Made by a program: the position numbers and the translations under genes. From assembly GCA_008360975.2 (NCBI GenBank), contig CM039193.1, forward strand, positions 10,530,501-10,594,500: 64,000 bases of DNA, in the 5' to 3' direction. Below are positions 9,811 to 21,150 of this stretch, piece by piece. Positions within the stretch are counted from its first letter, which is position 1. Every line of letters begins with the position of its first letter. Below the pieces are notes generated by a model. That model ran no database searches, was not told the origin of the DNA, and saw only the letters and a program-made list of their open reading frames with translations. This stretch comes from Lichenostomus cassidix. Its lineage: Eukaryota; Chordata; Aves; Passeriformes; Meliphagidae.

Positions 9811-11129
9811 CACAGGGCAGGGGTCAAGCCCATGTCACCTCCCTTGGTTATCACCCACAGGCCATCAGAAAATGAACCCCCAGAACATGCAACCCCAGTT
9901 TAAACCCCCTGCACTGAACACACAGGGAAGAGAGAAACCCAGTGAACTCAGCCTAAAGGTTTTTGGGTTATGAATTCTGACTGGCCCAGAGAACAATCTG
10001 GAATCCAAATGTGACCTTTAGGGACGTTTACAGCCAAACTCTGCAGCTCTGCTCTGCCCAGACAGTCCCAGGATATCCCACCAAAGGACATGGGCACCAG
10101 GAGGGATCTGCTCTGCCCAGATGGCAGAATGGGGTTTTTCCCTTCCTCCCATCTGCACAGACATCTTTGCTAATCCAGCCTCAGGAGCAGAAAGGCTGAG
10201 CAGCCGGGCTGGGGAGTAGCACTGGGTCTGACCAGAGGGTTTGTCAAAGTTTTCCAGGAGGCATCAGCAGCTCTTTACACTTCTTGACAGCCAGGATAAC
10301 AAACTGTGTCTGCGGAGCTCTGGGGATCCAGGGTGGAATTAAAATGGGTAATGAATAGAGCCATTTTTCAGGGGATCACAGCTGCAGAGGCACAAAGGGC
10401 AGTGGGCAAAAGGTGCTGGAGAGGCACACAGGGAAGGGACACGGGGTGGCACAGGGGCTGTCACTAGGGTGGCAGTGTTCCTTCACTCCTGCTTCTGCCC
10501 AGAAAGGAAGGCACTTTGCTGTCTGCCAGAACAGCTTTTACTCTGTGCCTGCTGCTACAGGCACCCTCAGGATCACCAGGGTCCACAAAGGGGCAAGAAG
10601 CCCCTTCCTCCACCCCACCATGCTCATGTTCCTGGGAACTTTACGGCAAAGGCCTCACTGGGCTGGCAACACCACTGCTCATTTCAGTAAAAAAAGGATC
10701 TTCTTGAAGGGTATCAGGAGAGAGACAAGTCTGGGAATATCCTCATTTCCTCAGCCTGTCACACTGGCAGTGAGGCACACTTGGATTTGGGAAGAGGTTT
10801 GATGGGATGGGTGCTGGGAGCTGTGGGGGATGCTCCGGGGGACCCTGCCGGGTCTGTGACAGGAGATCTGTCTGGACATCAGTGCCAGCACAGGGGAGCC
10901 ACGGAAGGACACACAGCCACAAAGGGGAAGGACAGACAAGCAGTGGGACGGCTCGCTCTGCTCTTCTCAAAGCAGATCCCCAGCTCCCAAAGGACCCGCC
11001 CGCCCCGATGAGTGTGTATCCACCAGCCGACAAATCATGCATGCACCACTCCATCCCCGGGGGCAGGGAGGTCCTGCAGAGATCCCCTCTGGCCATACCT
11101 GCTCCGGCTGAGCTCCTTCATCCCTCAGC

Positions 11130-11310
11130 CCTGTGATTCATGACGGTGCTTAATTAGCAGGATGCCTGATGCAGACACCTGTCAACTCCTCCGAGACAAC
11201 CAGCATTTCACGTTAGCTGCCCCGGGGCTGTTCGGCAGGAACAGCTCGCTCTCCGTATTGATATTCCTTCATCTCAGCCTATTTTCCAAGCCGTCAAGCT
11301 GCCATCTCAA
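11130..11310. promoter_or_regulatory. candidate regulatory element
   Basis: Contains TGATTCATGACGGTGCTTAATTAGCAGG, with an AP-1/CRE-like TGATTCATGACG next to a homeodomain TTAATTAG. Mixed CpG and AT-rich sequence continues through CGTATTGATATTCC. The motif mix is typical of conserved vertebrate elements, but the call is unverified. Confidence 0.3.
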
Positions 11311-12179
11311 CCCTCCCAGGCCCGGCAGTGCTGGGGAAAGCAGCCTCGTGTCCGTCAACTCCCAGACTTTGATCCCACCTTTGCAGCTGCTCAGGAGTGC
11401 TGGAACCACTTTGTTCTCCTCCTGGCAGCCCGGCATCCCTGCACAGGGTGCACCAAGCAGAGACTTGGAGTCAGGGCAATTCTAAAGATAGGGAAAAAGT
11501 CACTGCCTGGCTCCCCAGGCCCACAAAATCTCCAGGATGCAGCAACATGGATGTGGCATCACTGCCACATGGTGTGGGGATCCCCATCCCGCTGGGAGCC
11601 ACAGGACAGCCAGGAGAAGAGACATGGGGAAACTTTGTGTCCTTTGGAGAACTCTTCCACCCCTGCTCTGCCATTCCCACCAAACTGCTGTTTATTCCCA
11701 CCTGCTCCATCCCCTCCCTTGCCAGGGTCAGCTGAGGACCACTTTCATGGAGCCTCACCACTAGGATCATGTGTCACTGTCCACTTCCCAAAGGCTTTCT
11801 GGTCCTCCACCAGTGCCAGGAGCAGAGATTCTGTGCTGAGCTTGTGCAGGGACAAGGGGAGGCTGTGGTGGCCTGAGAACATCCCCCCCTGCATTTCACC
11901 CATGGAGAGAAGGTGGAAAATGGCACAATTAAGACCAAATGATGCATCAGTCAGATGAAGCTTCAAGCCATAGCTGCCCCCACTCCCAGGTGCCAGGCTC
12001 CATTCCTAGGATGGCTGTTTTCCCCATGACTCAAGTCAGTGGAAAGATCAACACCAAATCCTTTGGTGGCTCAAAAATTCACCCCTGTCACATGGAACAA
12101 GTGGGTGGCCACGAGACGCCAAGGAGTCCCTTGCCTTTCTCCAGTACCCATGTAAAATTAAAATGGACAAGGAAGAAGC

Positions 12180-12310
12180 TGCTGTAAATAATGCATTCGT
12201 GGTGCACTACACAGCTTCAGGAGCACATATTCATTGTCGAGTCTTATTTAAAGAAACCCAGCCCTGCCTGAGTCATTAAAAATGTATCCTGGTTTCATCT
12301 TCATCCCATA
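12180..12310. promoter_or_regulatory. candidate regulatory element
   Basis: AT-rich segment with GTAAATAATGCATTCG, CATATTCATTGTCG and TCATTAAAAATG (POU, FOX and homeodomain-like words), set in GC-rich DNA without an open frame of note. Confidence 0.25.
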
Positions 12311-13064
12311 TACACTCACCACTGTGAAGCAGGTGGTTCAGTGGCTATTTTCATGCCTTCCCTCTCTCAGCTGGTCCTGGGCAGCCCCATGCTGTTACAA
12401 GTGAGGCCTCTGGGTCACATGAAAAATTCACGTGCTTGGCATCAGGCATTTTCCATCCCCATGCTTCTGCCCCTCCCTCACACCTGGGCCCGAGGATGTG
12501 CTCTCTGCCCATCTCACAGACCCCAGCAGCATCCTCTGAGCTAATAAAGGATGCTAATGAGAACTGCTAACTCCTGGTCTGGCCACTGCATCCATCCCAC
12601 CACTTTTCCATCCCCACCTACCTCTGGCCAGTCTTATTTCTCCATCACCTTTTCCCCTTGCTGGCACCCTGCATCTCCTCCTCCCAAGAATCTGTACCCA
12701 CCCCTGCAAGGACAGAGGGGTGCCCCGGGGTGCTCTCACTGGACCAAAGGCAGAGCCATCCAACCACACTCAGCCCATGTCCCTGTCAGAGGGAGCTTGT
12801 GGGTGACCAAGGGGGTGGGTGTGACCACAGCAAACCTGGGCCAGAGGCATTATCCACAGCTTGTAACTATCTGGGAAGCACTGGAAGCAATCCACAGGGT
12901 GGGATGAGCTGGCAGCACCACTTGGGCACAGGGACAGCCACCCATGTGAACACAGCCAGCACCCACCCAGGTACTGCCTGGATCCTCCACATCCCCCCCT
13001 GTGCAGGAGCTCCTCCAGAGACACTGCAGGAAAACCTGGGAGATAACACATGCCTGCGACATTA

Positions 13065-13265
13065 GCAATTAAGGAACATTAATTATAATAATAATAATTA
13101 TCACAAAATAGCATTTTTATGGCACAATATTATGCTGAAAGATTTACAACATACCGAATCATGAAGTTCATAATTAAAGTTATTTTAGTTTCTAATTTTG
13201 CTTTAATTCTATTCCAATAAAAGATAGGATAAATATACCTTAAAAAAATCAGCAGAAGCCATTAC
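13065..13265. promoter_or_regulatory. AT-rich homeodomain-motif block
   Basis: About 200 bp with dense ATTA cores: TTAATTATAATAATAATAATTATC, CATAATTAAAG and GCTTTAATTC. Both sides are GC-rich. An (ATA)n-like stretch accounts for only the first 25 bp, so the block is not simply a microsatellite. It may be a homeobox-responsive enhancer. Confidence 0.35.
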
Positions 13266-13803
13266 TTAAGACAATTTCGCTATACAGAGATGTTATATTG
13301 CAGCACAGAGATCCCTTGAGGAGCATCACAAACCTCGGCAAGGAGGAAATGTTCAGGCCTGTGAAATACCAAGCACCACAAGCCTCACCCCAGGGCAGCA
13401 GGACACTGCAGCCTGAGGACACCTGTGGCCTCTTGGCTTGAGCTTCTTGGCCAAGAACCCTCCTGAGGTGGGTCTGGAAGTCATTGAGTTTCTTCTGTTG
13501 CTGGGGTGGGAGGAACCGGAGAGCCAGGGGAAGAGCTGAGCTGGGTTTGTTCCTCACACCTCTGCCAGAGGAGTCCTGGCATCACCACTGTGAGCATAAT
13601 GCTGCTGGGATGGAGCAGAGATGTTTCACTCTGGCTCTGACTTCCATCTGTGCACCTGTGACAGCTGGCAGGAGAGAAGGTGCAAAGAGAAGACCCAAAC
13701 CCCAGCCTTCCATGGGAAAATTATTGTTGACTAAAATGTTTTTTATAGAATTGAAACCCAACCTGCAACTGCTTTGATGGAAGTTCATCATCACAGTAAG
13801 GAA

Positions 13804-13817
13804 GGGGGGGGGGGGGG
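13804..13817 (+). repeat. poly-G tract (14 G)
   Basis: Fourteen consecutive G. This is a homopolymer and a likely place for length error or polymorphism. Confidence 0.9.
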
Positions 13818-14689
13818 AAGGACACAAAGGAAATTCTTTTAGGCATAGTTAAAGGTCTACATCTTGGAATAGAGATTACCATTGTAAAAGGATTTTTCAG
13901 TTTCATCTTGTGAACAAACCCTGTAACATTAACAAAGTCAAAATCAGAACACAAAGCCTGATTCTTACCGCAGCAGCTGACTCTGACTGCCCATGTCTTG
14001 TAGCACAGGAATTCTGAGTAACAATTGTATCACCCCACTGCCAGAGATACATCTTGGAATCTCAGGTTCTCCACCCAAACAAACAAGTCCAGACTGTGAT
14101 TTGCTGAACCTGCACTGCTGTGAGGCTGCTGTACCTGTGCCAGCAGCTGGGCTCGTATGGGTCCAGCCATCCCCACCTTGACGCCTTTCTGTGTTAGGAG
14201 ACCTGGGGCCACCATCAGCTGCTCTGAGACCCACTGGCCTGGGAGCTGCACCTCACTGTCCCTGCCAACGCCAAGCAGCACAAGAGGAGGGAAGGGAAAA
14301 GGGTGAGCTGGCAGGTTTGGGAGGCCAGTTACCTCCAACACCATCTCCATGTAGCAGGCAGCCCTGGCTGTGCCCCAGAAAAAGCCATCACGGGGCAGGG
14401 GCAGCACATTCAGCCCTCAAGAGCCAGCGCTGGCATGTCACTGTCCCACTCAGTGGGTGGCCACACTCATTGGGCCTGAAAGCCCGACGAGGTGCCACAT
14501 CCCCTTGCCGATGTCATCCCCACTTGCCTTTCAGGAACACCCTCCTCCTGACCCCAGCTGTGGTCTAACACTGCTGCAGCTCCTCACAGCAACGGAGCAG
14601 CCGCAGGGCAGGCCAAGGACCTTCCAGCCCCTGCCCAAAGCAGTCAGCACGGCCGACTGCCTCCGAGCCCAGGCTGAGCCCCCGGGAGC

Positions 14690-15130
14690 CCCCCTGGGAC
14701 TTAACTTCTCCATAATTAATTTAAGTGCCTCTGTGCTGCCCACAGGGCCTCCTGAGCACAGATTACTCACCTCGCTGCGGACGCAGGGAACATTAACAAT
14801 GTGTCCGGAAGATGAGGGGTCTTGGCTCCCTGACAGCCCATAACTGATGGCTGGTTTGGGATGCAGCTGAGGCAACAGCAGCTCTCAGAAAAGCAGCAGG
14901 TCTGCCAGAGGGTGCTCCCAGCACCCACACTCCCAGGTGGCTGGGAGGGAGACAAGAACTCCCCAAAAGCTGAGCAGGGTTGGTGGGGTGTGCATTTGAG
15001 GGAAGGGTGATGGCTAGAAGAGGTGCCTATGTTGCCAGTAAGGTCTTTAATTGATTCTGGGAGAGTGATTTCTAAATTACATCCTGACGTGTACACTGCA
15101 ATCGATAAATGCATTAAGGAAGGAGCCTGC
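14690..15130. promoter_or_regulatory. candidate paired regulatory elements
   Basis: Two AT-rich cores lie in GC-rich DNA. The first (14700-14730) contains CCATAATTAATTTAAG. The second (15035-15120) contains CTTTAATTGATTCTGG, TTTCTAAATTACATCC and CAATCGATAAATGCATTAAGG, the last with a perfect ATCGAT palindrome and an ATGCAT-type POU word. The cores are about 310 bp apart. No coding potential is seen. Confidence 0.3.
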
Positions 15131-15699
15131 ACACCCTGCCTTGTGCTGCTCCATGCCATTCCCACAGCCCAGACCCTGCTTCCTGCCCCTCTGGCCACAG
15201 AGGAATCCCTGTGAGCAGCAGGGCTGGGTGCTGCAGCACCTGGGGATGTGCATCCCATGGAGCATCCCTCTCCAGGCAGGTTCCCCACACCTGGCAGGGA
15301 TGCAGGCATCCCAAAATACTGACTTTTCCAAGGATTAGTGCCACAGTTTGGCAGCAGAGACAGCAGTAAGCCTCCCTCTGCTGTACTAGGATGGTGCTTC
15401 CACTGCAGCCTTGAGCTCCTGTTCTTACCCAGCTCTCCATCTCCTGGGTACTTCTTACAAACCAACTCAAGCTGGAAAACCAAGAGCAAGGCAGAGTGGT
15501 CCTTTCCATAAGGATGTGTCAGAAATCCTGAGGAGCTTGCCTGCCTGCCTATTTTAGGATGACAGATTTAGGAAGAGGTTTACCATCTTTAGGAAGGGTT
15601 TAGTGTTTTGAAGAAGCTGCCTGGAACTTCCTGCTCTGCCTGCACACTCCCCTGGCACTGCTGCCTGAAGAGAGAGATGGAAGCTAGGAAAACAAAAGC

Positions 15700-16075
15700 A
15701 AATACAAACACTTCAGCCTATTTATTAAAAAAGTTTACAAAATGATGAGTGAAAGACAGCTAATGATGCATCGTAGAGTTAGTGCCAGGGAAAATGCTCT
15801 AAATTAAAGTCCTCAAATATGAAAAGAATCAACATTTAATAAGACAGTTAATATATGTTATTTAAATGTCACTTCATTATTAAAAGTGTATATTTTTTGA
15901 GGTTTAATAACCATGTAATTGAGGCATCTTTTCTATAGTTAAACCTTGGCAAATATGTTTTTCATAATTAGCCAGTATTTATTTAACATGCAATAACCAT
16001 CCCATTAAATTTAATGACTTCAATTAATAGGTACAAAGGGGCCTTTTTTAATGTCAATATGTATTCCTAAAGCCA
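15700..16075. promoter_or_regulatory. strong candidate enhancer-type AT-rich block
   Basis: About 375 bp of non-repetitive AT-rich sequence, bounded on both sides by GC-rich DNA. It carries many distinct homeodomain, POU and SOX-like words: GCTAATGATGCATCG, GACAGTTAATATATG, TTCATTATTAAAAG, CCATGTAATTGAGG, CATAATTAGCC and CTTCAATTAATAGG. It is too complex to be a microsatellite and matches no CR1 or LTR sequence. This is one of the best enhancer candidates by appearance, but the call rests on motif density and compositional contrast. Confidence 0.4.
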
Positions 16076-16404
16076 GTTCCTGATGTGGTGCCACGAGGAA
16101 GCTCAGCTACCTGGGGGTGACCAGGGAGGGCAGATGTGGGCTTTGCTGGTACCTCATTGCAGGAATGGGGACATGCAGGTGGGGAAGGGGTGCTGCATGT
16201 CCCAGCCAGGCCTTGGGGGTCACAGAGAAGGGGATGCCAGCAGGAATCCCATGGGGACCCCAGCCCATCCTTGCTGGCACCTCCTCACCCCACAAGCCCT
16301 GCTGCTGGAGTGAGGCTGAAGGGCAAAGGCTTGAGGCAGTGAGGCAGCAGAGGCTCAGCCTGACATGGCCACAGCTGAGCCTTGTAGCCCCCATTAGAGA
16401 GCAG

Positions 16405-16470
16405 CCCAGGCTAAATTAACTCCTTTAACGAACCATCCAGTGCAGAGTTATTAACTGGCTCCTAATAAAC
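16405..16470. promoter_or_regulatory. short candidate regulatory element
   Basis: CTAAATTAACTCCTTTAACG and GTTATTAACTGG with a CpG form a compact motif-rich stretch between GC-rich flanks. TTATTAAC resembles an HNF1/homeodomain half-site. Confidence 0.2.
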
Positions 16471-17684
16471 CCCAGCACGACACTGTGCCTGCTGCAATCC
16501 CACTGGGCTCCAGCCTACAGAACCCCACTCCACCAGCAAGGAAACCCCCATCCTGCAGGTATAAACAATCTCCAGTGCCCCAGGCAGGGCCTTTGATCAC
16601 TCCCAAAACCCCTCCACCCCCAGGGGCTCTCTCTGCTCCCTCAGCATTGGTGAGACCCCCAGATACCTCTTCCCCATCCTCTGGGCCCCTTCTCTCCCCT
16701 TGATCTTGACCCCACGGCAGGGATTTGGATTTGTCTGATGGCAGAAGCGCCTGAGGAGCTGAGTAGGGAAGAGCACATGCTTCCACATGTAGCTAATGGG
16801 GGGACAAAGTCAGGAACACAGAGCCAAGCCCTTGGAAAGCAATCCAATGCCCGTGAGAAGCAGCACACTGGCAACACATCACCTCTGTGCTCTGCCAAAG
16901 GTGCTGGAGAACAGAGCCATGGCAGCCAGCCCCAGGGCAGGCTGCAGGTGGGGTGCTCCCCCAGAGACCCTGGAATGTCAGTGGTCAAGGCCAGCAGCCA
17001 GCGTGGCCCCCTGGCTTGCCCTGGGTGCAGTTGGGGGAATCCTGGTGTTCCCTGGTGCCCTGTGGCCACCTCACCTGGGGAAGTGATGTCAGCTGCAGGC
17101 ACCAGGTCAGGTCACATCCTCCTGACTTGAAAACCAATGACATGATGTTGGAAGTGCTCACAGAAGCCACGGGATTCTGGGGAGATGGTTGCAAGCTCTG
17201 CTTTCCTTTTCCAATTGTTTTGAGCCAGTACAAGGCTTAAGAGACACTAAATCCTTGAAGACAAAGGATTATAGATTGGGTTATACCTCTGGCTGTGCTT
17301 CAGGGTGACTTAGATCACCCCAAAATGGAGATCCAGCTCTAGAAGAGCCAACATCCCAAAAAATAGCCAGCACATGGCCCTGGGGCTTTTCTTGCATCCC
17401 TGACTTATCCTATATCAGAAGGACTGAACCTTCTGTCCTTTTCCATCAGGCCATGACAGGAGCTGTGGGGCAGCCACCATCTCACTGCCTCAGTGTCCCT
17501 GGCACCTCCTTCCCCAGCCAAAAGTCTCTGAGGCCATTTGCAGGGAATAGTCAAAATGCACCGAGGCTCGAGCAGATTGGGGAAGCATATGTCTGCACAC
17601 GTTTCCCAGGGCACGGAGAGAGATGCCAGCAGCACTTCCAGCCTCCGCTGGGCACCGCACCGGCTGCCTGCCCCATGTGCAGCT

Positions 17685-18115
17685 AGGCAGCAGGATTTAG
17701 CAGTGGTCAGTGAATCCCGATTAATTGCGGTATCGGTATTTAAGGGACCCCATTGTGACAAGGCTGCCGTGAGCTGGCTGCAGCCATCTGCTCCCCTGGC
17801 CTGGGGACCCTGATGCCTGTGGGGATGGAGCAGTGATTTCTGACTGCCACCCTCTCCTCCCTGCGGCTTGGCTGGGTAGCCCGGCCAGGATGGGGAGCAG
17901 AGCCTATGGGGTTATTTAGAGCCTCAAACAAGGCACAGGCTCCCAGCGGCGCTGCTGCCAACCTGCGAACAGCTGCCTGCACCGACGTGGCCATAAATTA
18001 CCCACGGAGCCATCGGGACCCACACCGGAGGGCAGGCGGCAGCGGCTGCAGCCCGGCACTGGAGCCTGGAACAGGCAATTAATCCTCGTTAGCAGCTTGA
18101 CGGGGAGATGGGCGT
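17685..18115. promoter_or_regulatory. candidate regulatory pair
   Basis: The first core (17700-17760) contains CCCGATTAATTGCGGTATCGG. The second (17900-18110) contains GTTATTTAGAGCC, GGCCATAAATTACCC and GGCAATTAATCCTCGTTAGC. Both mix homeodomain words with CpG dinucleotides, which usually decay unless retained or unmethylated. No plausible exon was found. Confidence 0.3.
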
Positions 18116-19043
18116 GCTGGGAGTGCGGCACGGGGTGGCTGCTCCTGCAGCGGGGCTCTCTCCTCGCTTTGTACCCCTCCTTCCCCAGTGCCCTCCTCTC
18201 TGTGCAACTCCTCCTTCGCCTGTGCTGCCCCTGCCCCTCCCTCTCCTTCCTCTCCCAGTTATCCTTGTTTCCCGCTGCCTCTCTCCACCCTTTCCTCCCA
18301 CCTGCCCCACCAGCACTGCGCTCTGAAGTTGCTCCGTGGCACTGCTCCCGTTCCCAAAACAAGGGTGAGGCTGATCCCTTGCAATGGCACAGCCACTGGG
18401 ACTTGGGCATCCTGTGCCACAGTCTCAGGGACCCTCCTGGCTTTCCAGGGAGTAAAATAAAACCAAGACATGACAAACCGCAAAGCCACCCCCAGGGCCC
18501 AGACCCACACTGCTGCAGCCCAGCCCTCGGGGACATGAGGCTCGCTGGGCATGGGCAGAGCACAGCCCGGCCAGGACGGCCCAGCAATGCTGAGAAGGGA
18601 CGTGTCATCCCCAGTGTGACATCCCTGAAGCGAGCAAATGCCGCTTCTCACACAGCAGATGGCAAATCCTACAGCAGGGAGGGGAAGAGGGGTGCCCATT
18701 AGCACCCCCAGCTATCGCCTTAACTGCATCTCCCTTTTCAGGGCTGGGAGCCAGCACCAGGCTCTCCCCTCCACCACTCTCTCCCTGCCAGCTCCAGACA
18801 TCCCCAAGGACACCCCACACAGCCAGGGACCAACCTCTGACTCCTGTCCCCAGCCCTCTGCACCCAGGTCCATCAGTCATTGCTCCAAGAGGAACCACAG
18901 AGCTGCAGAAAAAGAGGATCCTGATGTTAAAGAAAATAGTAATTCTAGAATAAATAAATAACAAGCCCAAGCACAAGTCTGCTTTTAAATTCAAATGTGC
19001 AATATGGCCCAGAGCCTCAGAGCCAGAAGGAAACTACAGATTT

Positions 19044-19092
19044 GGGCAAGGAAACAGGGAATATTTCACTTCAGCTCAGTCCAAGCCGTCAT
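19044..19092 (+). repeat. 49-bp direct repeat, copy 1
   Basis: GGGCAAGGAAACAGGGAATA and the bases that follow match copy 2 at 19684-19732 with three mismatches and no gaps, an offset of exactly 640 bp. It is not microsatellite sequence and is not part of CR1. Confidence 0.8.
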
Positions 19093-19520
19093 GATTTACC
19101 CAGCAGTGAGGGAGGTGGGGAGAGTGCTGCACCCCAGGGGCTCTGCAGCTCCTGCAGTCATCCCCCTGCCCACCACCCCGAGGCTGCTGCCCCTGGATCT
19201 AAAAGGTTTTTCCAGACTCTCACATCCTGCCTCCAGCTCTCCATCATATCCCACCTGCTCCAGTTCAGGGTCACAGCTGTGCCAGGATGGGGAGTTCTCC
19301 CTAGGGCTCTTTTGGAACTTCCAGGTCCATGGACACCATGGTCCTGCCTTGCTGGGACCTAGAACCCTCCAGCCCCAAACAGGACCCAACCCCCAGCCCT
19401 GTGCAGGGGCTCTCTGGGGTCACAGACACACCAGTGACAACAGTGGTGGCTGTCCAGTTCGGGCTGGGCACTTGTGGGGCAGCAACGCCAGCACCTTTTC
19501 TCTCTCTACACCTACCTGAA

Positions 19521-19682
19521 CGGAGCTTGTAACCAGGTGGGGATCAGTCTCTTCTCCCAGGTAACAAGTGACAGAACAGAAACATCCTCAAGCTGCGCCA
19601 GGGCAGGTTTAGACTGGACATGACAGAAAATTTCTTCACTGAAAGGGCTGTCAAGCATTGGAATTGGCTGCCCAGGGAGTCT
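19521..19682 (+). mobile_element. CR1 LINE fragment
   Basis: Plus-strand sequence shows the characteristic avian CR1 3'-region blocks: AGGTGGGGATCAGTCTC, TTCTCCCAGGTAACAAGTGA, AATTTCTTCACTGAAAGGGC and GGCTGCCCAGGGAG. The copy stops right after that last block. It lacks the usual downstream part ending in the 8-9 bp tandem ATTCTATGA tail. Loss of the 3' end is unusual, since CR1 copies are normally 5'-truncated, and implies later rearrangement. No coding capacity remains. Confidence 0.85.
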
Positions 19683-19683
19683 C

Positions 19684-19732
19684 GGGCAAGGAAACACGGA
19701 ATATTTCACTTCAGCTCAGTCCCAGCCGTCAC
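19684..19732 (+). repeat. 49-bp direct repeat, copy 2
   Basis: Matches 19044-19092 with three mismatches. It begins within two bases of the point where the CR1 fragment ends, so it probably marks a breakpoint. Confidence 0.8.
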
Positions 19733-19779
19733 GGGCATCACCCAGACAATGTCGGGCTCTGTTCCATCCCTCGGCACAT

Positions 19780-20110
19780 CGGGGTGCCGCTACTTGTCCA
19801 GCACCGGGCAGGCAGTGCCCGGCTCGGCCGGGACCCTCACCGAGATGCAGCTCGGGCAGCTCAGCCCCACACCCGGGGGGTCCCGACCGGCCCAGCCCCG
19901 GCCCGGTGGAGCGGCGGCGGCAGCGCGGGCCGACAGTGCCACCTGCTGCACCGCCAGCACCGAGGGACCGAGCGGGGACCGAGCGAGGGGCGCACGGACC
20001 CGCGGGCTGGCTGCGGGCGCTCCGCATCCCCGAGCGCGGAGGGATGCTGGGGCCGGCGCGGGATGTCCCGTGCGCGGGAGGTGACAGCAGGTGACAGCGA
20101 GCCCGGAGCA
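19780..20110. promoter_or_regulatory. small second CpG island
   Basis: About 330 bp of dense CpG (GGAGCGGCGGCGGCAGCGCG, GAGCGCGGAGG, GGGCGCTCCGC) in sequence otherwise poor in CpG. It begins about 50 bp after the repeat and CR1 junction. No TATA box, convincing ATG frame or donor is visible nearby. It may be an orphan promoter, a lncRNA start or an unmethylated regulatory island. Confidence 0.55.
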
Positions 20111-20391
20111 GCGGGAGAAGTCACCATAAATGCCCAGAGCTGTTTTCCCACCGTCAGCAGATGCCCGAAGCGCAGCACCACACACCCGCACAAGGTGCGA
20201 GGACAAGGTGGGAAAGGGCACAAGGGGGACAGTTGTGCCCAGGGCCACCTCTGGGGCGGATCCACAGCCCTGACAGCCCGATGTGGATGCATTACCCGGG
20301 CAGACACCAGCGCCTTCCCACAGCCACAACCCGGGAATGACCCTTCGTGCTCCGCACAGGGAGGCTGAGGGCAGCTGCTCGCAGAACTGCT

Positions 20392-20450
20392 GGCACTAGG
20401 ATATTCCTAGAGCTGGGAATATTCCTGGCACTGGGGATATTCCTGGAGCT
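20392..20450 (+). repeat. GGATATTCCTGGAGCT tandem repeat
   Basis: The unit GGCACT-(A/GG)GGATATTCCT-(A/G)GAGCT appears twice with a shortened GGGAATATTCCT copy between them. Each contains an ATATTCC core. It is a small, recently diverged tandem duplication. Confidence 0.65.
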
Positions 20451-20799
20451 CTCCTGAAAACACAGCCCTGCTTCCCCCCAAAATCACGGGGCCAACACGA
20501 CAGGGCATCACCCCTGTGCAAAAAGAGCAAAGTGGGGGTGCAGGGTTGGCTCCCGAGGGGTGTGAAGGCGCAGGGGAGGTGTCAGACACAGCACGTCACC
20601 GTGTCACCCCATCCCCGCTCAGAGCTGCCACGGCATCACAGCCCTGACGCACTAATCTGGGGATAGAAAGGCTGCAAAATGATGTGACATCCCCACGCCC
20701 CCGTGGCACACACACATCATCCACAACAAACATGGAAAGGTGGGGACCAACCACGGGGTGTAGGGAAATCTGCTTCACAAATTACCGTCAGTACCAAAT

Positions 20800-21150
20800 G
20801 TCCCTTCTTATCAAGACTGGACGGGTATTCAATTTTCTCTTCAAACGCCTGCCTTCTGAAATGGTAATAGAATTTCAAATCTAGGGGAAAAGGGAGGAGA
20901 AAAAACTGAATATGCAAGGATTAACAATGAGAGAGACAAAGAAAGAAATTATACCAAAAAATATAGTCAGAGCCTTTGCAGGAATTAATTAAATACAAAT
21001 ATAAAGAGAAAATTAAGTCTCATGCTTAGGAGGGGGGAGAAAAGGGATATTTTCTGAGTTTAATTAACCTTTTTTTGCCAAGAACAATGAAGAGGAAGGG
21101 GGAAGGGAGAGAGAGGAGAGCAGAAACTCCTAATTGTTTTGCCTTGCAGG
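20800..21150. promoter_or_regulatory. candidate regulatory element
   Basis: AT-rich, non-repetitive block with GGAATTAATTAAATAC, GAGTTTAATTAACC and AGGAGATAATTACGGG, followed directly by a CpG patch. TAATTA and TTAATTAA palindromes suggest homeodomain binding. Confidence 0.3.

Larger units (their letters stand above)
7131..19520. other. non-coding GC-rich region upstream of the promoter
   Basis: About 12 kb with no exon I can support. Composition alternates between GC-rich, low-complexity-free DNA and short AT-rich islands rich in TAATTA, ATTA and MEF2-type motifs (8.46, 9.72, 11.14, 12.19, 13.07, 14.7, 15.03, 15.7, 16.4, 17.7 and 18.0 kb). Open frames here exceed 100 codons only because stop codons are rare in GC-rich DNA. 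I read it as 5' regulatory territory, although lncRNA exons could be present unseen. Confidence 0.5.
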
